This document shows positions 23,077 through 23,395 of a DNA stretch of 23,395 nucleotides, one piece after another (position 1 is the first letter of the stretch; each line of letters begins with the position of its first letter). The translations under genes and the position numbers were made by a program. The stretch comes from a virus. The notes beneath the pieces were generated by a model that saw only the letters and a list, made by a program, of their open reading frames with translations, was not told the DNA's origin and searched no databases. The DNA lies in the IMG/VR virus record IMGVR_UViG_3300033571_018432, positions 1-23,395 of that record. One strand, given 5' to 3'.

Positions 23077-23395
23077 AAGATTATTATAAAATAGCAAGAG
23101 ATATAATAGAAAATCATAAACTATACTATCTTAAATTAAATATTACTTTACCTAAAGAATCTTTAGAAGAAGTAACGGCTGTTTATAATCAAAAATTTTT
23201 TGTAAAACATAGAGGCGCTATTCATAAGGGCTGGTTATCGGCCGCACTACATTCGATTGATGGAGATTTTTGGAAAACAATGAGTGGTAAAAAATATGGT
23301 TATAAAAGTGATTCTGATGAATCTATAAAATGGAATTGGACTGATGTTTGTGATTATGCTCCAAAAACAACTGAGTTTTTTAAAAAAGAATTTCC
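23073..23395 (+). CDS. Possible aspartyl/asparaginyl beta-hydroxylase-like protein, 5' part
   Basis: The frame is open from ATG 23073 to the window end (107 whole codons), so the gene is cut. Residues 51-60 (HKGWLSAALH), KKYGYKSDSD (73-82) and NWTDVCDYAPKTTEFFKKEF (88-107) follow the N-terminal pattern I associate with phage members of the aspartyl/asparaginyl beta-hydroxylase family (R/K-G-W...H, W-T-D...P-x-T-x-x-F-x-x-x-F-P). These are 2-oxoglutarate and Fe(II) oxygenases. The catalytic His residues lie further downstream in such proteins and are not in the window, so activity cannot be judged. The ATGA overlap with the putative glycosyltransferase suggests joint expression. The assignment is tentative. 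Confidence 0.45.
   Translation, partial: MKDYYKIARDIIENHKLYYLKLNITLPKESLEEVTAVYNQKFFVKHRGAIHKGWLSAALHSIDGDFWKTMSGKKYGYKSDSDESIKWNWTDVCDYAPKTTEFFKKEF

Noticed and set aside
1-23395. Diversity-generating retroelement (variable repeat/template repeat pair)
   Set aside because: No reverse transcriptase gene is present, and I saw no near-identical 100-base pair differing at adenines. It cannot be excluded outside the window.
1-23395. Host assignment to cyanobacteria or SAR11
   Set aside because: There are no photosynthesis or other host-derived genes in the window. Composition and protein style fit both phage groups.

Overview
The window is a late structural-gene block from a T4-like marine contractile-tailed phage (myovirus). 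Every gene is on the + strand and packed almost end to end; the longest gap is about 51 bases, so no stretch of 300 bases lacks a gene. Base composition is strongly AT-rich (roughly 70% A+T by eye). Protein features recall T4-like cyanophages and pelagiphages: a DUF4815-type giant protein, repeated beta modules, a gp8 ending in a conserved EHRAPITR-like segment, and ATAAATA late promoters. The low GC fits a phage of SAR11 or a high-light Prochlorococcus-type host, but nothing in the window decides the host.

Layout. 1-166: end of gp25 (baseplate wedge, lysozyme-like fold). 168-2024: gp6 (baseplate wedge, baseplate-J type). 2030-4609: a large wedge protein in the position of T4 gp7. 4661-5335: a small fibre-like protein with a T4 gp10-like N-terminal motif, preceded by two late promoter boxes. 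5337-10847: a 1836-residue modular virion protein. 10859-12355: gp8 (wedge). 12364-19629: a 2421-residue DUF4815-type virion protein. 19631-21993: a 76-residue coiled-coil protein, two short fibre-like proteins (207 and 65 residues) and a 409-residue structural protein; the last two have their own late promoter boxes. 22017-22484: a Lys/Glu-rich protein of unknown function. 22492-23076: a putative glycosyltransferase with a DLD motif. From 23073: the first part of a protein resembling aspartyl/asparaginyl beta-hydroxylases (2-oxoglutarate oxygenases), cut by the window edge.

Working together: gp25, gp6, the gp7-like protein and gp8 are expected to form the baseplate wedges. The giant modular proteins and small fibre-like proteins probably form the baseplate periphery and host-contact apparatus. 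The late promoters fit expression in one late programme. The enzyme pair at the right end may modify a virion or host component, but its substrate cannot be read from sequence.

The most interesting structure is protein mosaicism. At least four small beta-type modules recur inside and between neighbouring but otherwise unrelated virion proteins: GSGY/LGG, HGF, TGT-RF-GD and GE-I-G-TS. I found no CRISPR array, tRNA, insertion sequence, convincing terminator or reverse-transcriptase diversification cassette.
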